A stretch of DNA of 64,000 nt from positions 183,441,174-183,505,173 of the forward strand of contig NC_079147.1 in NCBI RefSeq assembly GCF_945859685.1. Reading direction: 5' to 3'. This stretch comes from Eupeodes corollae (Eukaryota > Arthropoda > Insecta > Diptera > Syrphidae). Every line of letters starts with the position of its first letter. Positions within the stretch are counted from its first letter, which is position 1. Positions 35,163 to 47,921 of this stretch are shown in pieces. The translations under genes and the position numbers were made by a program. The notes below the pieces were generated by a model that was not told where the DNA came from, ran no database searches, and saw only the letters and a program-made list of their open reading frames with translations.

Positions 35163-37619
35163 GGGTAAATTATAGGCTAAACTGAAGATGTTTGACAGTG
35201 AAACAAAACTGGAAACGTGCGTCAGCTGTTTAAACCATTGTTGCCAAAAAGATATAAGCTAAAAATTCATATTTTTTAAAGTTTAAACTTTTCTCTTAAA
35301 TCAAGCATTTGAAATATATTAAAAATTAGTGTTGAAAGCGGATATTTCTAACACATGAGCAGATACTTAAAATTAAAATTTGGATTAGAATTCAGCACTA
35401 AAAATTAACTCCATAACGTATTTTTAAATACTATGAAACCATTTAATTCAAGGTTTACTCCTAACTAATGAGACGTTCCAAAACCTATGTGCCTATTGTA
35501 TCTAGAAGAGAAAGATGCATACTTTTTAAAATCCTCATACAATTTATTGTTAAGAGATATTTTGAACTTTAATATACCCTTTAAAAACTTAAAGGTTTTA
35601 TTTTAAAAATCTGTTGTGATAGAGAAATTTAAAGGCGATATTCGAATGCATCACATCTTAATCCTTTAAAAAAGTATTGTTTTGTTTTTAGTCCCGAAAA
35701 AAATGTCATTTTGCTGACCAGGGTTAGTGGAAAAGTGCGTTCACAATTTTTTTTGGAATTTTGTTTACAATAATATTTTGTTATCTTTCTACCCTACATA
35801 AACATTAAAATAATTAAAAATAAGTGATTGCATAACTTTCGACGTGACTGTTATGCCAATCTGTTTTGTTGTCTACTTATTTTTGTATGCAAAAATAGCA
35901 AATAAAATTCATACAAGCACATTTTGCATATTATAGAAACAAAAGCATTTTCAAGAACATTCTGAAGGGGGGTAATTCTTTTTGTATATGTTTAGATGAT
36001 GCTGATGATGCTGGATGATGATACAAATAGAGAAGAGTCCTTATGATGCTTTTGCTTGCATTAGAATAAGTGTATGTTTGTGTGTGTGGAAAAGTATGAA
36101 TATAAAAATTATGTATGTATGTTCGGTTCGTGTTATTATGTCAGAATGATTAGTCGAATCTCTAGAGTCCTGAAAGAAGCATAAGCAGGGAAGTTGGATG
36201 GCGGACGGTGGATGCGGGTTTGAGGGATGGAGGAACGGATATGGCGAGTGAAATGATTCGCATGTTTTAGATTTTAAATGAAAAATGAAATTCACACAGA
36301 AACTCATCTCATAGTATACTCGCTCAAGCTCAACTCATAGAACTTTATATTTGCATTCGAGTGGGATATCCTTGTTTTTTTTTTCTATTTATTTTCGTCC
36401 TTCCTTCCTCTCTCTCTCTTTTATCAATCTGATGCCGCTTACACTCACTTTGAAGCTGATGATGATTAACTCTACATGGAATTATTTGAGTTTTGCATAT
36501 TATGAAACATGAATAGGAACGACTATAACGTGCCGTGCTGGCCGTTTCACTTTTGATTGATGTTCATCAAAGTAAATATTGAATGATAGATAAGTCCTGT
36601 TTTATTAACAACTTCCACACGGATTCACACTTTTGCAAAAGAAGATAGAAAATAAAACAAAATATCAAAAAAAAATACAAAAATTCCAATAGGATATAAA
36701 ACTGGGATGGTTTTGAATATACATGTATTTGGTTCTGGAGTCGGGATGATGCAGTGTTTGATGATTTTTGAGTAAATATACTCCAGAGATAGAGATAGAT
36801 GAGCATACCAACAGAAACAGAGTGACTGACGATGACGATGACGAGCGACTGTTGAATCAGTTTTGCATCAAATATGGATTCAAATGGGATTTACCATCGC
36901 ATCGTGTTTTGCTAATACTAAAGCGTCGAGCCATCAATAATGTTTTGAATAAATATTTTGTTTTTAATATTTTTTCTTTTTTTTTGCATTTTGTGTTGTC
37001 AGTTGTCTATGATGGCAGAGAGTTTGCTTAGTAACGAACGATCGATGGATAGATGATGATGATTTTGAGAGCTTCGAACTGAAATTCCTTTGGGAGTTTA
37101 TCATATTTTTGTTTTGAATAAAATATTGAAGACTCTGACAAACTATCTATCATATGCAATAGACATTTATTCATTTTTATTTGAAATATTTTGATATAGA
37201 AAAATGTCTGTGTATCGTTGGAATTATTGAGTTCATTTTGTAAAATATTTGCCGGTACTTCTCAATATTGGTTTTTGGTACCTTTAGGTGAAAACAAAAC
37301 ATACATAGATAGAATATTTGGAAAATGTTGATATAAAGCACTGCGTTTTGTTTTTTTTTTTTTTAGAGCTGTGTAAAGATGTCATTAATGACATAGCTAG
37401 TTGTCAAAATATTCAACTGGATTTGTTATTCCATCATCATGCGAATTTTTATGTTTTTGGAGTCGAATATTTAAGCCTCGAGTATTTCTGAGTTTCCAGA
37501 GATTTATTAATTTATCAAAATCGTAGCCAAAAACTCAATGGAATTCGACAGTCAGTCGTAATACCTTCATCGAGCAGTAGTATAGTTTGAGAGTGAGAGA
37601 TTGATTAACATATAGATTG
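35163..37619. other. Host-like island, no gene
   Basis: AT-rich DNA, then a microsatellite-rich block from about 35980 to 37080 with ATGATGCTG and GACGATGAC repeats. Open frames at 36041-36307 and 36768-37031 have no domain resemblance. Confidence 0.45.
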
Positions 37620-37639
37620 ATATTAAATAAAGAAAAACC

Positions 37640-37903
37640 TTCTAAATTCAGTCTTTACCAATTTTCATCAATATTGGAATTTTTCCTGAGCTTTATTAAA
37701 TTGGGCTGTCCTAGAAAGTGTGTGTTGTTTCGCCGTATTAAAACTAATTGGCAAATGGGTCGTACTTTCTTGTTATTTAATAAAAAGGGATTCAAAACTA
37801 AGCGTACATTCTTGAATTTAATTAATTTGTTCTTAAATCAATTCATAGTCTAAAGTTTCAATGTTATTTAAGCTAAAATAAAAAGTACGTATACGCCTGA
37901 GTA
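37640..37903. mobile_element. Right end of an unnamed TA-flanked element
   Basis: The last 22 bp (37880-37901) are the exact reverse complement of 51417-51438, and a TA follows at 37902-37903. Similarity continues inwards at lower identity: CCAATTTTCATCAA near 37659 and AAGCTAAAATAA just before the terminus also occur, inverted, at 51415-51630. This is the right end of a DNA element whose left end I could not find. No transposase is visible. Confidence 0.6.
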
Positions 37904-38379
37904 GACCGTTTTAAATATTTTCTTTATATGAAGTGACCATGGTAACCATTAGATGTTTAAGTGGATTCTTGGAAAAGTGCTTGCTCATAGATGTTTTATT
38001 GTAATACATTCCGTGATGTACAAAGCCTTTCTAAAAAAAGTAAATTTACAACAAGAAACCTTAATAACTATTTATGCTAAGTTGGGAATTTGTTGGACTT
38101 TTTATTACAACGACGTCTTCATCGTCTGTACAAATTTTCATCGATATGCGATTTGTTCAATTTGAACGATTTAAATTCAATGTTACCTTTTTTCTTAATA
38201 AAAGCAAATCTATATTTATTGATTATCCATTAAAGGGGAGAATATTTCTCCCGCGCCATTTATCACCAAATGACTAACGCCCACTCTTCCTGAGTTCATG
38301 GAAACGTTTATCAATTGTCAGCCTAAAAATTATCCCGAAGAACAAAAGCTTCTTAATGAGTGACAAAGTGTCTTTTTTG
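37904..38379. other. Non-coding AT-rich DNA
   Basis: Open frames at 37953-38165 and 38074-38277 show no recognisable similarity. Confidence 0.35.
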
Positions 38380-38765
38380 AGCAATAGGTACACTTGTTAG
38401 TTCATAGTTTATCTCACGGAAAAAATAAACATCGTTTTGGAGAAAGTGAGATTATAGCTCTTGATGTTTTAAAGATTATCAAAAACTGTACATTTGCTTT
38501 CGATAAATCACTTCTTTGGGTCAGAAATTATCTTTTCGTCTGGCTTTTTACAACAAAAAAATGGTGTACCTCAGGGCTCCGTTTTGTCTCCGACACTCTT
38601 TCTTAAGTTTCTAAATGTTCCTTTGTCTAAAATTTATAATCGACTTAATTGTTTCGATAACGATATTTCCCTCAGCTTTTTGAACTCGTTTTTAAATTCA
38701 TTGTCCTTCGGATGTTGTCTTTCAACAGCAACGTATGGTATTGTCATTACATTCAGCTCTTGACA
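38380..38765 (+). mobile_element. LINE relic (family A), RT fragment
   Basis: GESEIIALDVLKIIKNC near 38435 is a decayed form of ENKIIALDISKAFDRVWH. KNGVPQGSVLSPTLFLKFLN (38555-38620) is the QG..LSP block, and NRLNCFDNDISLSF (38637-38678) stands where FADDSTL-type active-site residues are expected (FDND here). The same blocks occur at 44995-46020 and, on minus, at 59495-60625. I therefore group them as family A. The similarity fades after 38765. Confidence 0.75.
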
Positions 38766-41700
38766 ACAGTGTAAAATTAAGAATCAAATACCGTATGAAA
38801 TCGACGACTGTCCCTTAAGGTTGATTCTTCATTAGCGCCATTTTCGAAGTAAAGTTTTCCACTTGATCCTTTTGGTCAAAAATTCACGACAAACTCTAAA
38901 AATGTTAACTTAATTAAATATTTGTTGCTCTAAGCAGTTAGCTTTGGAGCCGGGGCGTGGCTGTTGAATTCCTTCTCCGACTCCATGATTCCTACTAAGT
39001 GCAATCTGCATAATTCTAAAACAAAAAAGGTTAAGCGCTTTATATAACAGAATCCTGTCTTAAACCAATGGTTTAACTTTCTCCGGTCACCTTTTTTAAA
39101 GTCGTCAAGCAGTTTGTCATCTGATTCTTAAAGTAAATATGTTTTGTCCTACAAATTAGAATTTTTCTTGGCTCATGAGGCAGTTTTTGTGAGCAAATTT
39201 CTATCATTATGGTCCTACACCAGAAGTCCGATACTGGCGCCTTTCCACAAGTCTCCACTTTTCACTTATGCAACTTTTAAATATTATCTGGAATATAAAT
39301 AAGCACCACGATCCTTTTTATTTATCTGAACTTAGCCGAAATAGCTTTATGTGAGTTCTTCTTTCAAGCAATGCATTTGACCTCCATGTTGTATCCAACA
39401 CACCCAATTTTTGAGAATTCTTCTAAAAGAATTCCTGTGCAAAGTGTCTGTTGTTTGTCTGCACAGCACATGCCTACGAAAGCCTGAAATACTTTGACAC
39501 TTTGACATTTAAAACACTTATAATTTAAATAGATTTAGAAGATTTACATCCAAGTCCGTTCGTTGATTAAATTCTTCTGCACCGACAATCGACTATAAGA
39601 TTGAGATATTAATAAGATTTGGAAAATTCACCCATTATTTGTTATCCCAAAGCACTTTACGACTTGACTGCTCGTTTTCCAAAAAATATATTTAATTTAA
39701 AAATGAGTATTCAAACAAAGACATTAAATTGTATATATATTGTCCCTTAACCACCTTCTTCCATCACCACCACCACCATCAACAATACCAGAACAAGTCA
39801 AGTTCGTGTCCTTTTTTTATCCCACTTGAATTGGGTTTTTTTTGCGAACCAGATATAATATAAATGGATTTCAGTCCATAAAATGCTCTTCCAATGGTAC
39901 TCTTTCAGATCTCGCGCGTCACAACCATTATCTTCAAAAAAAAAACACAGATAAAGAAAACGTCTGTGAAGTTTTACTTGTTTAATATTCCTCCAGACGC
40001 ACTCAATAATACGAAGAGTAAAAAGCTTAGATCAACACAATAGAAAGGAGTGGGTCAAAAATTGTTCTCCCTCTCCTTTGAGGAATGTGGAATCTTAAGA
40101 AGTAAAATGAAGTACATGTCCCATTTTTATGTGCGATGATGATGATGATAACCACTTTCATTTGACTTTTACCCATGTCCTCAAGGTTTTGGAAGGAGAT
40201 ACATACAATACATACATATATACGATTGTATCTCTATATTCCCACGTATCCCCCATTCTGAAAATTTTCGAGGACTTTTGGATGGTTCCTTTTCTTGACT
40301 GTGTGCAACATTTCTTTTGTGTAAAACAACTCAATAAAGTCTAAACATACATAGACTTATATGTACATAGAACAACCATCAGCACTTGACTATTACTCCT
40401 GTGTGGTCTTGTGTGCACTTGGCACACCACTCATCCATTACCAAATATTTTTTCTTATTTTTTTTTCAGATACTTGTCCTTCTGTGTCTATAGAAAGAAA
40501 TACATACTCCGATATTCCTTTAAGCCAATTTGTATCTTAGGGGTTGAAGAAGTATAGTATATATTTTTTCGCTCCTAAAGAAATATAAACAACAACAACA
40601 TCATCTTCATGTCTTAACTGTGTTATTGGTATTGCTGCTTCTATATTGCCGCTGGCGCTAGTGGTTTGGTTCTTCTATGCGCTCATCGTTTTGTAATTTC
40701 CTGTGGATTTTCTTGTGATTTTCTGTGTGACAATCCAATTCCTTCAAAAACGAGAAACGATTCCACGATATAGATTCTTGAAATACAACAAAAAGGAAAA
40801 AAAAATATCCTAAGTATGCCCCGCGGGTGGTGCCGGTTGTAGATGGTGGTTTCAACACGAAACCAACCAAGAGATGATGATACTGAGCCAATGCACACAC
40901 AAAACCTCTAAAAAGGAAGAATACTCTTGGTTTGACTTGGCAGGACGTATCCGTATCTACATTCTTCTTCTCGGTTTTTCTTTTGTATATCCTTAGCATT
41001 TTTTTTTAAATTCGTCCTTTTTGTGTGCAAGCAAGAAAAACGTGCTGCAACTATAAATCGACTTAGAAAGTAGTTCATTGATTATTTTTTCTTCCTTCTG
41101 TGTCTTGGCCAATACTATCATTTATAGTGTACACTATCATATAACTCTATAGGGCCAATTCATACCCTAGCCTCCCTCTGGAATGTTGCTTGTTCAAACG
41201 CTCATTCGCTAGCTTGCTGCTCCCTGCTTGTCGTTTTGTTCGTAATCGTCTTCTTCTGTTTAGTTCGTTGGTCGTTGGTCGTTGTTCGTCCTGAGGAGTA
41301 TTAGGTTATGTCGCTGCCATAACAATGTTCAATGAATTCACTTTCCACTTGGCCAATTGCATGCATACATCGAGTCAACCAGAGCGAGTCAAATACATCT
41401 ATATATCTAATCTGCTTGTGCCCTTCTTTCCGTTCGTAATGCCATCACTGCTCGTCCTTCCAAACAACATCCTCCCTCTTTGCAATGAACGTTTGTTAAA
41501 ATATGAAACGATGACGGGAAATCGATAAGACGAGATTAGCTAGCTAGCTAGCTGGCTATCGAGCTAGTTAGATATGTGTGTGTGTGCGAAAGGTCCTTTC
41601 TTATCCAAGAACTCGCACAAAGCCTCAGCAAACCATCATCTACCGCACCCGTATACCGCACTATCCCAATCTGTATTTTGAATCCGACTACAACTACGAT

Positions 41701-43124
41701 GACGACGATTGGACGATTTAGGGGCGTAAAAGGTTAATAAATTTTGCGACTTCGCATGACAGTAAGCCGGTTTGAAGAGAATTGAGTTGCACCAGAGGCC
41801 AACTATACTTACCTATCTATCTACACGGAGCATTTGCAGCAAGCACACACAGAGCGAGCGTTTAGTGTCGCCTGTGGCTGGTTTTGCGTTTTGGTTTTGT
41901 GTGTTGGAAGAATATTTTTGAAACGGTACATGAGCAGGATTATAAGGACATGGCTATGAAATTACAACCCCATTTATGACGACGATTTCCCTTCACAACC
42001 TCACCTCCTTATCCAACCCCCAGTTAGAATATTGCTACTTCGTCATACTCGACTCAGCAAAGTGCTGGATTGGAGCTGTGGAATGTTTCTATTTTACTCT
42101 GTGTATCTATGCTCTGGGTGTGGAATTCAATTGAAACCATGTGTGGCATATTTAAGGACGAAAATATGTGTGCTTCTAGGTATGTGTTATGTGCATCTAT
42201 GTGTATTCCTATGTCTATGCATTTTCCAAAACGAAAAAAATAGGGACGAAAGTCGCGAAGATTTATGACTTTAAAGTCTCACATAGCTTTAGCCAGCCAT
42301 CCAGCCAGCTAGCAGTGTTGACGATAGTTTTTACAATCCTTCACACTCTCTCATGCTCTTTTTAATATGAGATGGTGTAATAGATGAGGAGGGTGAGGAT
42401 GGGGGAGAGGATTGGAATGGGTTTGTGTTAGGAACGAAATTGGGGTCATGGAACTTGATAGTTTCATTTTTTCTTGTTGCCTTTTTCTCCTTTCTTTGGT
42501 ATTATTTTGTTAGTTTTTATTTTACAAATACATATAACGTATGCGGTATGCATCCTGCATAAGGATTTCCATAGAACTTGCGGAAGTTGACTCGTGTTTG
42601 GCTTGGTTGTTGGCTGGCTAGATGACAGGCTGGCTGTCTGGTTGGCTGACTGACTGACTGGTAGGTTGGCTTGGTTTTACTTTTGGTTTAGGCTTTAGAA
42701 TTGATGCTTGCGGCGCAATATCTCGACGACGACGATGAAGGCGACTACAACTTTGTCATAGCTTTCGTATACGTCTTATTTCTAACTTATGTTCTTATAC
42801 CTAGTCATCCTTTTTCTGCTCATTTTAAAAGTCATAGTCGTTGTTTGAGTTTGGAATTTATGGCATAATATGATGATGAAGTGGTTTTTGTGTTGCACTT
42901 TTCTTCCTTACTTATGTTTACTTTTGTATTCATTTTTTTTTTGAAGTATGTAAACATCCAGCGTAAGGAGGAGTAGAGCAAACGGTAACACATGCATGAG
43001 GACAAAATAGTTAATTCTTTTTTTATTGAGGGTTTTGAATAAAATTTATTTATAATAGAAAATATCAAAACTTTTGAAAGACACTACTTTTACACAATTG
43101 TAGAAAAACTTTAATTTATGTGAA
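38766..43124. other. Large host-like island, no gene
   Basis: Traces of the LINE may continue to about 39450 but are not readable. From about 39720 the sequence is microsatellite-rich: AGCT tandem at 41538-41553, GGCTG/GACT repeats at 42601-42674, CGA repeats near 42724. The longest frame (40658-40999 on minus, 113 codons) shows no domain and overlaps other equally open frames. Confidence 0.45.
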
Positions 43125-43345
43125 GTGAATATAGCAGACTTGTAAAAGAATGCAATCGTTTATGAGTGCAATCTTTTACGATTGCAATCTTTTATGCCTT
43201 ATAAAATAAAGATTGAATTTTCTTAAATATTGAGACTTAACATTTTTGCAATCATCAATCACCTTCAATTTGACCTTATAAACTGCAATCATTTTTCCTC
43301 CAATCATTTGATTGTAATCAATTGATTTCAATCATTGCAGAAGTC
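43125..43345. repeat. Degenerate GCAATC-type repeat cluster
   Basis: GCAATC, CAATCATTT and GATTGCAATC recur on the plus strand across about 200 bp, just before a Tc1 transposase fragment. The spacing is irregular. It may be eroded simple sequence or the end region of the Tc1-like element. Confidence 0.4.
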
Positions 43346-43600
43346 CTTGCAGTCACTTGAAATTTTTGCATTGTTTGAAGTTTTTGAATTTTTTTTAAAG
43401 TCTTTGCATTCATTTATTAGGAAATGTCAATCTAAACTAAGTATAAATTGAGTGACACCTGTCAGAAAGACAACTCCGAAAAAAGTATTGCGATATTAAA
43501 AAAGAAAATGTACCGTGTAGTGTTAAGAATCGGAGAATAAGTTATTCATGGGCCTTCAAAAAAGACAACGACCACAACAATAGATCGAAATGAGTTAAGT

Positions 43601-43815
43601 AGCGGTTTCTCTGCAATTCCCAGACCTAAACCCCATCGATCTTGTGTGGAATTCACTAAATAAGAAGATCCGAAAGAGAGTTAATGAAGTCAGTTTTTGT
43701 TGAAAAGTGACTGAAAAAGTTGGAATAGTCAATGCCAAGACGCATAAATCCTGTTTTAAAGACAAAAAGAAAGCGAACAAAGTTCAAGTGTAAAGTTTTT
43801 CATATAACATAATTA
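43601..43815 (+). mobile_element. Tc1-type transposase C-terminal relic
   Basis: LQFPDLNPIDLVWNSLNKKI near 43610-43670 is the (Q)SPDLNPIE.LW block that carries part of the last catalytic region of Tc1 transposases. KRVNEVSF follows. After a frame change, ESMPRRINPVLKTKRKRTKF (about 43728-43790) matches the SMPRR...K.KG..TKY ending of the family. The rest of the transposase is not recognisable upstream. It encoded cut-and-paste DNA transposition at TA sites; this copy is a fragment. Confidence 0.78.
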
Positions 43816-43999
43816 AACAATGTAAAATTTCTTTTGTTTTATTGCTGTCATATATTTAAAATCAAAAAATTGTAGGAAAATTCATTGCAAATAAATAACC
43901 TTAAAAAAGATAATGCTGTTGTCATGTGTTCTGTATTATTCAGTTAAAATTCATGAATAAATCTATAATTATATTTCTTTTTTCTCTTAATTCAAATTC

Positions 44000-44047
44000 A
44001 AATTTACTTATTAAACTCTTGTTTATTTTTGTATTTTCAGGTGAGTT
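44000..44047 (+). promoter_or_regulatory. Candidate recursive (ratchet) splice site
   Basis: A pyrimidine-rich stretch, CTTGTTTATTTTTGTATTTT, runs directly into CAG (44038-44040). This is followed without any exon base by GTGAGT (44041-44046), giving a 3' splice site fused to a 5' splice site. Branch-like TTAAT and ATTAAA sequences lie 25-55 bases upstream. This is the known design of zero-length exons used for stepwise removal of long introns in Drosophila. The downstream sequence closes quickly in all frames, so an ordinary coding exon is unlikely. Use cannot be shown from sequence alone. Confidence 0.4.
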
Positions 44048-44994
44048 TCAAACATTAACAATCAAAACGGAGAAAATAGGCGAGTAATAGTTTTTAAGGT
44101 TTTCTTACTTTCTAAATTTTGAACACATTTGTATCATGAGATGTTGAGTAGACTGGAATAGCAGTCGTAGCGTTGCCTTGAGTCTGAGAGATTTGTTCCT
44201 CCTAACATTTTACAATATTCCGGCGAACGCAGCCTAAGATTTCCCAATACGGCTAGCGATATCTAGTCAAAGAATGAATACTTCCAAGATACTGATAAAT
44301 CTACTTTTTCTACTAGTTGTTAAGCAATTTTTATCAGAGAGGTTAAGTGGAAAGTTTTGAAGCTGAGCATCTTAGTTATTCACGTGTTGTTTTCGACATC
44401 AGAATCGACAAGCAGCATGAAAAGTGGTCTTCGAAATGCAATCCAATGATCAATGTCGACCTGCAAGGTGTTTATTTGTTAAAAGCAGAAATATCCAGAC
44501 CGGAATTCCGTTTGTCCAGTGTAAAGTGTTGCTTGTTGCTTCGGGGTATTCTCTTACACGATATGAGTTAAAAGCACTTTAAAGGTGCTTCGGAATGGCC
44601 AAGCCTTCTTTTCAAAAAAACGTATTCTTTGGCCTAAATAACTCACTTTGTTTATAATTATTTCAAAGCTACTTATTCCTTGTACGGAGTGAAGAAGTGA
44701 CTTCCTGTCAAGTTTTTTAGCAGGAAATAGCTGTCAATATCAGAACAATCTACAATTTGAAAAGAGACCATCAGATAGAAATATTTCTTCATATTCTCAA
44801 CATTGACCAAATTTAAACAAAATATCCTCTCTGAGTCGCCCCAGACGAAGATATTGAGACAAGCTCATATTTTTCCATTCAGGACTGCGTTATAGTTTTC
44901 TGCTAAACTTGATTTCTCTGCCGAAACTCAACATTACACCAAGGGTTTTGTCACGGTGGCGCCTGGATTTAGGTTAACGAATGATGGAAACACA
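44048..44994. other. Non-coding DNA
   Basis: A 74-codon frame at 44347-44571 has no recognised similarity. Nothing else was seen. Confidence 0.35.
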
Positions 44995-46020
44995 ATAATT
45001 CGTGGTTTTTTTAAAATTCGAAAATTACGTCAGAAATAACTTGATAACCAACTTATTTATACATTTACCATTTGTTCCCCAGGGCTCCGTTTTGTCTCCA
45101 ACTCTCTTACTTATCTTCATAAATTATCTTTTGTCTGTCACTTCTAATCCATTAAACTGTTTCGCTAACGACATTACTCTCAGCTTTTCATATTTGTTTC
45201 TAGACTCAGATCCTTGTCCTTCGGATGAGGAACTTCAACGGCAGCGTATGATAAGTTCATTAAATTCTGATCGCGACAGCATTGTACAATGGGGAATAAT
45301 AAACCGTGTAGAATTTAATGCTTCAAAAATTAAATGCTGTCTCCTTTCGTTAAAGCGTTACCCAACCCCGATGCCGCTATCCATAAGTGCACTTGCATCC
45401 AGAAAACTATTCAACTTTCAGTACTCGGTATGTGTATCACAGATCACCTCTTATGGAAAGATCGCATATTCGATATTGCCAAAAAGGCTGTTAGATGCTT
45501 AGGATTTCTCCCACAGTGCACGAAATTTTTTACCCATTCTGATCTGGCTGTAATGTACAAAGCCTAAACTCGTCCAAAACTCAAATATAACTCCCATATC
45601 TAGGCAGGTTCCCCTAAAACAAGTTTAAGTATTTTGGACTGGATCAAAAAAAGAGCTTTGAAAATGATAGGCGATAGAACTACAAATAACTGAAACAATT
45701 ACGACACTCGAACACCGCCGCAATATTCATGCCTTTCGTTGTTCTACCAATATTTTTATAAACCGTGTTCTGTCGAATTAGCCAGTTGCATTCCCCCCCT
45801 CAAACAATTTAGCCGTAATACTCGTACTTCTAGGAATGCTCATCAGTTTACCCTTGAGCTCAGTTTCGGACGTACTGTCAACTATAGAGATTCTTTTTTA
45901 ACCGCACATCGAGAATGTGGAATGCTTTACCCAACTCTGTTTTTCCCTATCATTTAAACATTCAGAACTTTAGGACCAATGTGCATCAGGAACTCCTCTT
46001 TCATCCTAGCTTAAGGATTC
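44995..46020 (+). mobile_element. LINE relic (family A), RT to C-terminus
   Basis: VPQGSVLSPTLLLIFINYLL (45077-45135) starts the recognisable part. NCFANDITLSFSYLFLDSD follows (active-site box FAND in place of (Y/F)ADD), then MISSLNSDRDSIVQWGIINR and VEFNASKIKCCLLSLKR to about 45360. A frameshift moves the reading to a second open frame (45334-45567) with LGMCITDHLLWKDRIFDIAK. After stops, a third (45739-45957) reads SVELASCIPPLKQFSRNTRT and SFGRTVNYRDSF, the C-terminal domain. The longest open piece is 45002-45502 (166 codons), the longest LINE ORF2 frame in the window. It is related to the pieces at 38.4, 52.6 and 59.5-60.6 kb. Confidence 0.87.
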
Positions 46021-47621
46021 TTCATTGAAATGGATAAGTTTTCTGATTTGCTTTTTGAAGTTAAGGACAAATTTCTTGAGCTCTGCAGTTGGTACTACAT
46101 GCGTATAAGTTTCCATAAACTTTTGATATACGGTCTAGGATAACTTTCTGAAGAAGCACAAATAGTTTTGAAGAAATCGCCTTTATCATACAAGAAAATA
46201 ATCCCGAATGAATACAAATTCTGACTTGTAGAAAAAATACTTTTAAAGTCTGATACTTCAATTTCTACTCTAAGAAAAACGGATTCAAGGCTTTCAAAAG
46301 CAGAAGAAAATTTTACAAAATTTCTCATCTCCATCAATTACTCTTGATGAAGACTTTAATAGTGATCTTTTTTCGTAAATATTTATCCTTTATCTTTTAT
46401 TTTAAGTTTAAATTGTTTCTGTTAATATTGCTATGGTTCTCAAATATATTAAAACTTTTGTATACCCAACATAAAAGTGATGAAGTTAAAATGAGAAATC
46501 GTAAGAGAAATTTTTATACAGCATTAACTTTTTGTCAAGAGTGGGCGTGCCAGGGGGCGTAAAATGTCTTCAAAATATAGAAATCCGCAATGAATTTCAT
46601 TTATTAAACAATTTTTGTGAACAGCTACATTACTTTCGAAAAATTGATTTTTATCCACTCTACTATACAATCGACGCACTGTGCGGTGCGGCACCTGGCG
46701 GTCGCACAAGATAAGATAATTAATAGAGATAACGATCACGATAAGTCTATTAAGCCTTATCAGTATTTTGTTGAAACTTTGCATTTCAGAATTGCTGTTC
46801 TTTCTTTTAGAAAAGTACCTATTCTTTTTAGGGGGTACATGTTTTTGGAGACCAGTAGTGTTTCAACTATCAGAGTTACTATAGTTATGTCATATTTTTT
46901 ACACATTTCAGAAATGATAAGTTAAAAAGTTCTTAACCTATTTTCTTAAACTAAAGTTTCTTTTATTAACTACTAAATGCTTCTCTATTTAAACTACACA
47001 TTTAAAAAAAATTCTATCTACCTTTTTATGAACATTTAACTTTCCAAAAACGTTTTTATATCCTATTTTTTGTATAAATTTTCGAATTTTGAAACTTCCA
47101 TAGTTCAGATATACCAAATATGCCTTACGAAGAAAACAAATATAATCTTGTTTTTAATTGTAAAATAACGACTGCTATAGTCCCCTCAATTACACTCCGA
47201 CAGTGTCGAGACGTCGCAGCAAGCTGTTAAATTTTCGGTCATTTTAAATTTTTGGGATGTAATTTTTTTTCGTTAATAAAGTTAAAAATATGGCTTGAAC
47301 ATATCTTTAAGTTCTTATGCCTCCGATGTTTCTTTCTGTAATTAAATAACGCCTTTTTGTCAGCCTTTTGAAAGGACTGACCACTTAAGGTCACTGATTT
47401 TCATTATTCACAAAAAACTTATTAAGCAACTCGATTAAAAAGAACACCTTTAAATTTATTTAAAACCAGGTTTGAAATGAATGGCATAAAAATCCTTAAT
47501 AATGGCGGAATTGTTCAATTTTTAAGAAGGAAACATCCTTAAAACGCATCCTGTATGTATGCAAAACTTCCGTAACCTAAGTAAAACATGTCAATTGTAG
47601 AGACTATACGATAACTTTTAT
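46021..47621. other. Non-coding AT-rich DNA
   Basis: No coding similarity. Small frames at 46061-46337 and 46524-46784 are not protein-like. A GC-richer patch, GTGCGGTGCGGCACCTGGCGG, lies near 46680-46700. Confidence 0.4.
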
Positions 47622-47921
47622 TAAAGACAAATTGACTCCGTGGCCATTTACAAATAAATGTCTATTTTTCTTCAATTCAAGTTTCTTGGTATAAAGGAGA
47701 TACTACCTACCTTACCCTTATTAGCTATTATAAGTACGTGCTATAACAAGTCCTTGTGCACTTTATTTGAATTGAAATCCATTTACTTATCTCTAAGGAT
47801 CCATCATGAGAAAAAGTAGATGGTGAAAAATATAAAAAAATAAAATAGAATGTAACTAAATCCAGTTGTCATCCCTCTTTTTCCCTGTGACTTGCATAAT
47901 ATATTTTCTCTTTCCTTTCAT
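47622..47921 (+). repeat. Left arm of a ~300-bp inverted repeat
   Basis: Reverse-complementing 51012-51290 gives a sequence that aligns along nearly all of this arm. Shared blocks in order are GACAAATTG, ACATTTACAAATAA-like sequence, AATTCAAGTTTCTTGGTA, ACTTTATTTGAATTGAAATC, ATCCATCATGAGAAAAAGTA, AGTTGTCATCCCT and CCTGTGACT. Small gaps separate the blocks. There is no coding capacity. Confidence 0.82.

Noticed and set aside
38770..39480. Continuation of the family A LINE downstream of 38765
   Set aside because: Scattered short resemblances only, with no two consecutive motifs in order, so it is not annotated.
40658..40999. 113-codon minus-strand open frame
   Set aside because: No domain recognised, a second frame on the same strand is open over the same bases, and the region is microsatellite-like DNA.
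41538..41553. AGCT tandem as a structured or regulatory site
   Set aside because: A short tetranucleotide microsatellite, one of many in the islands.
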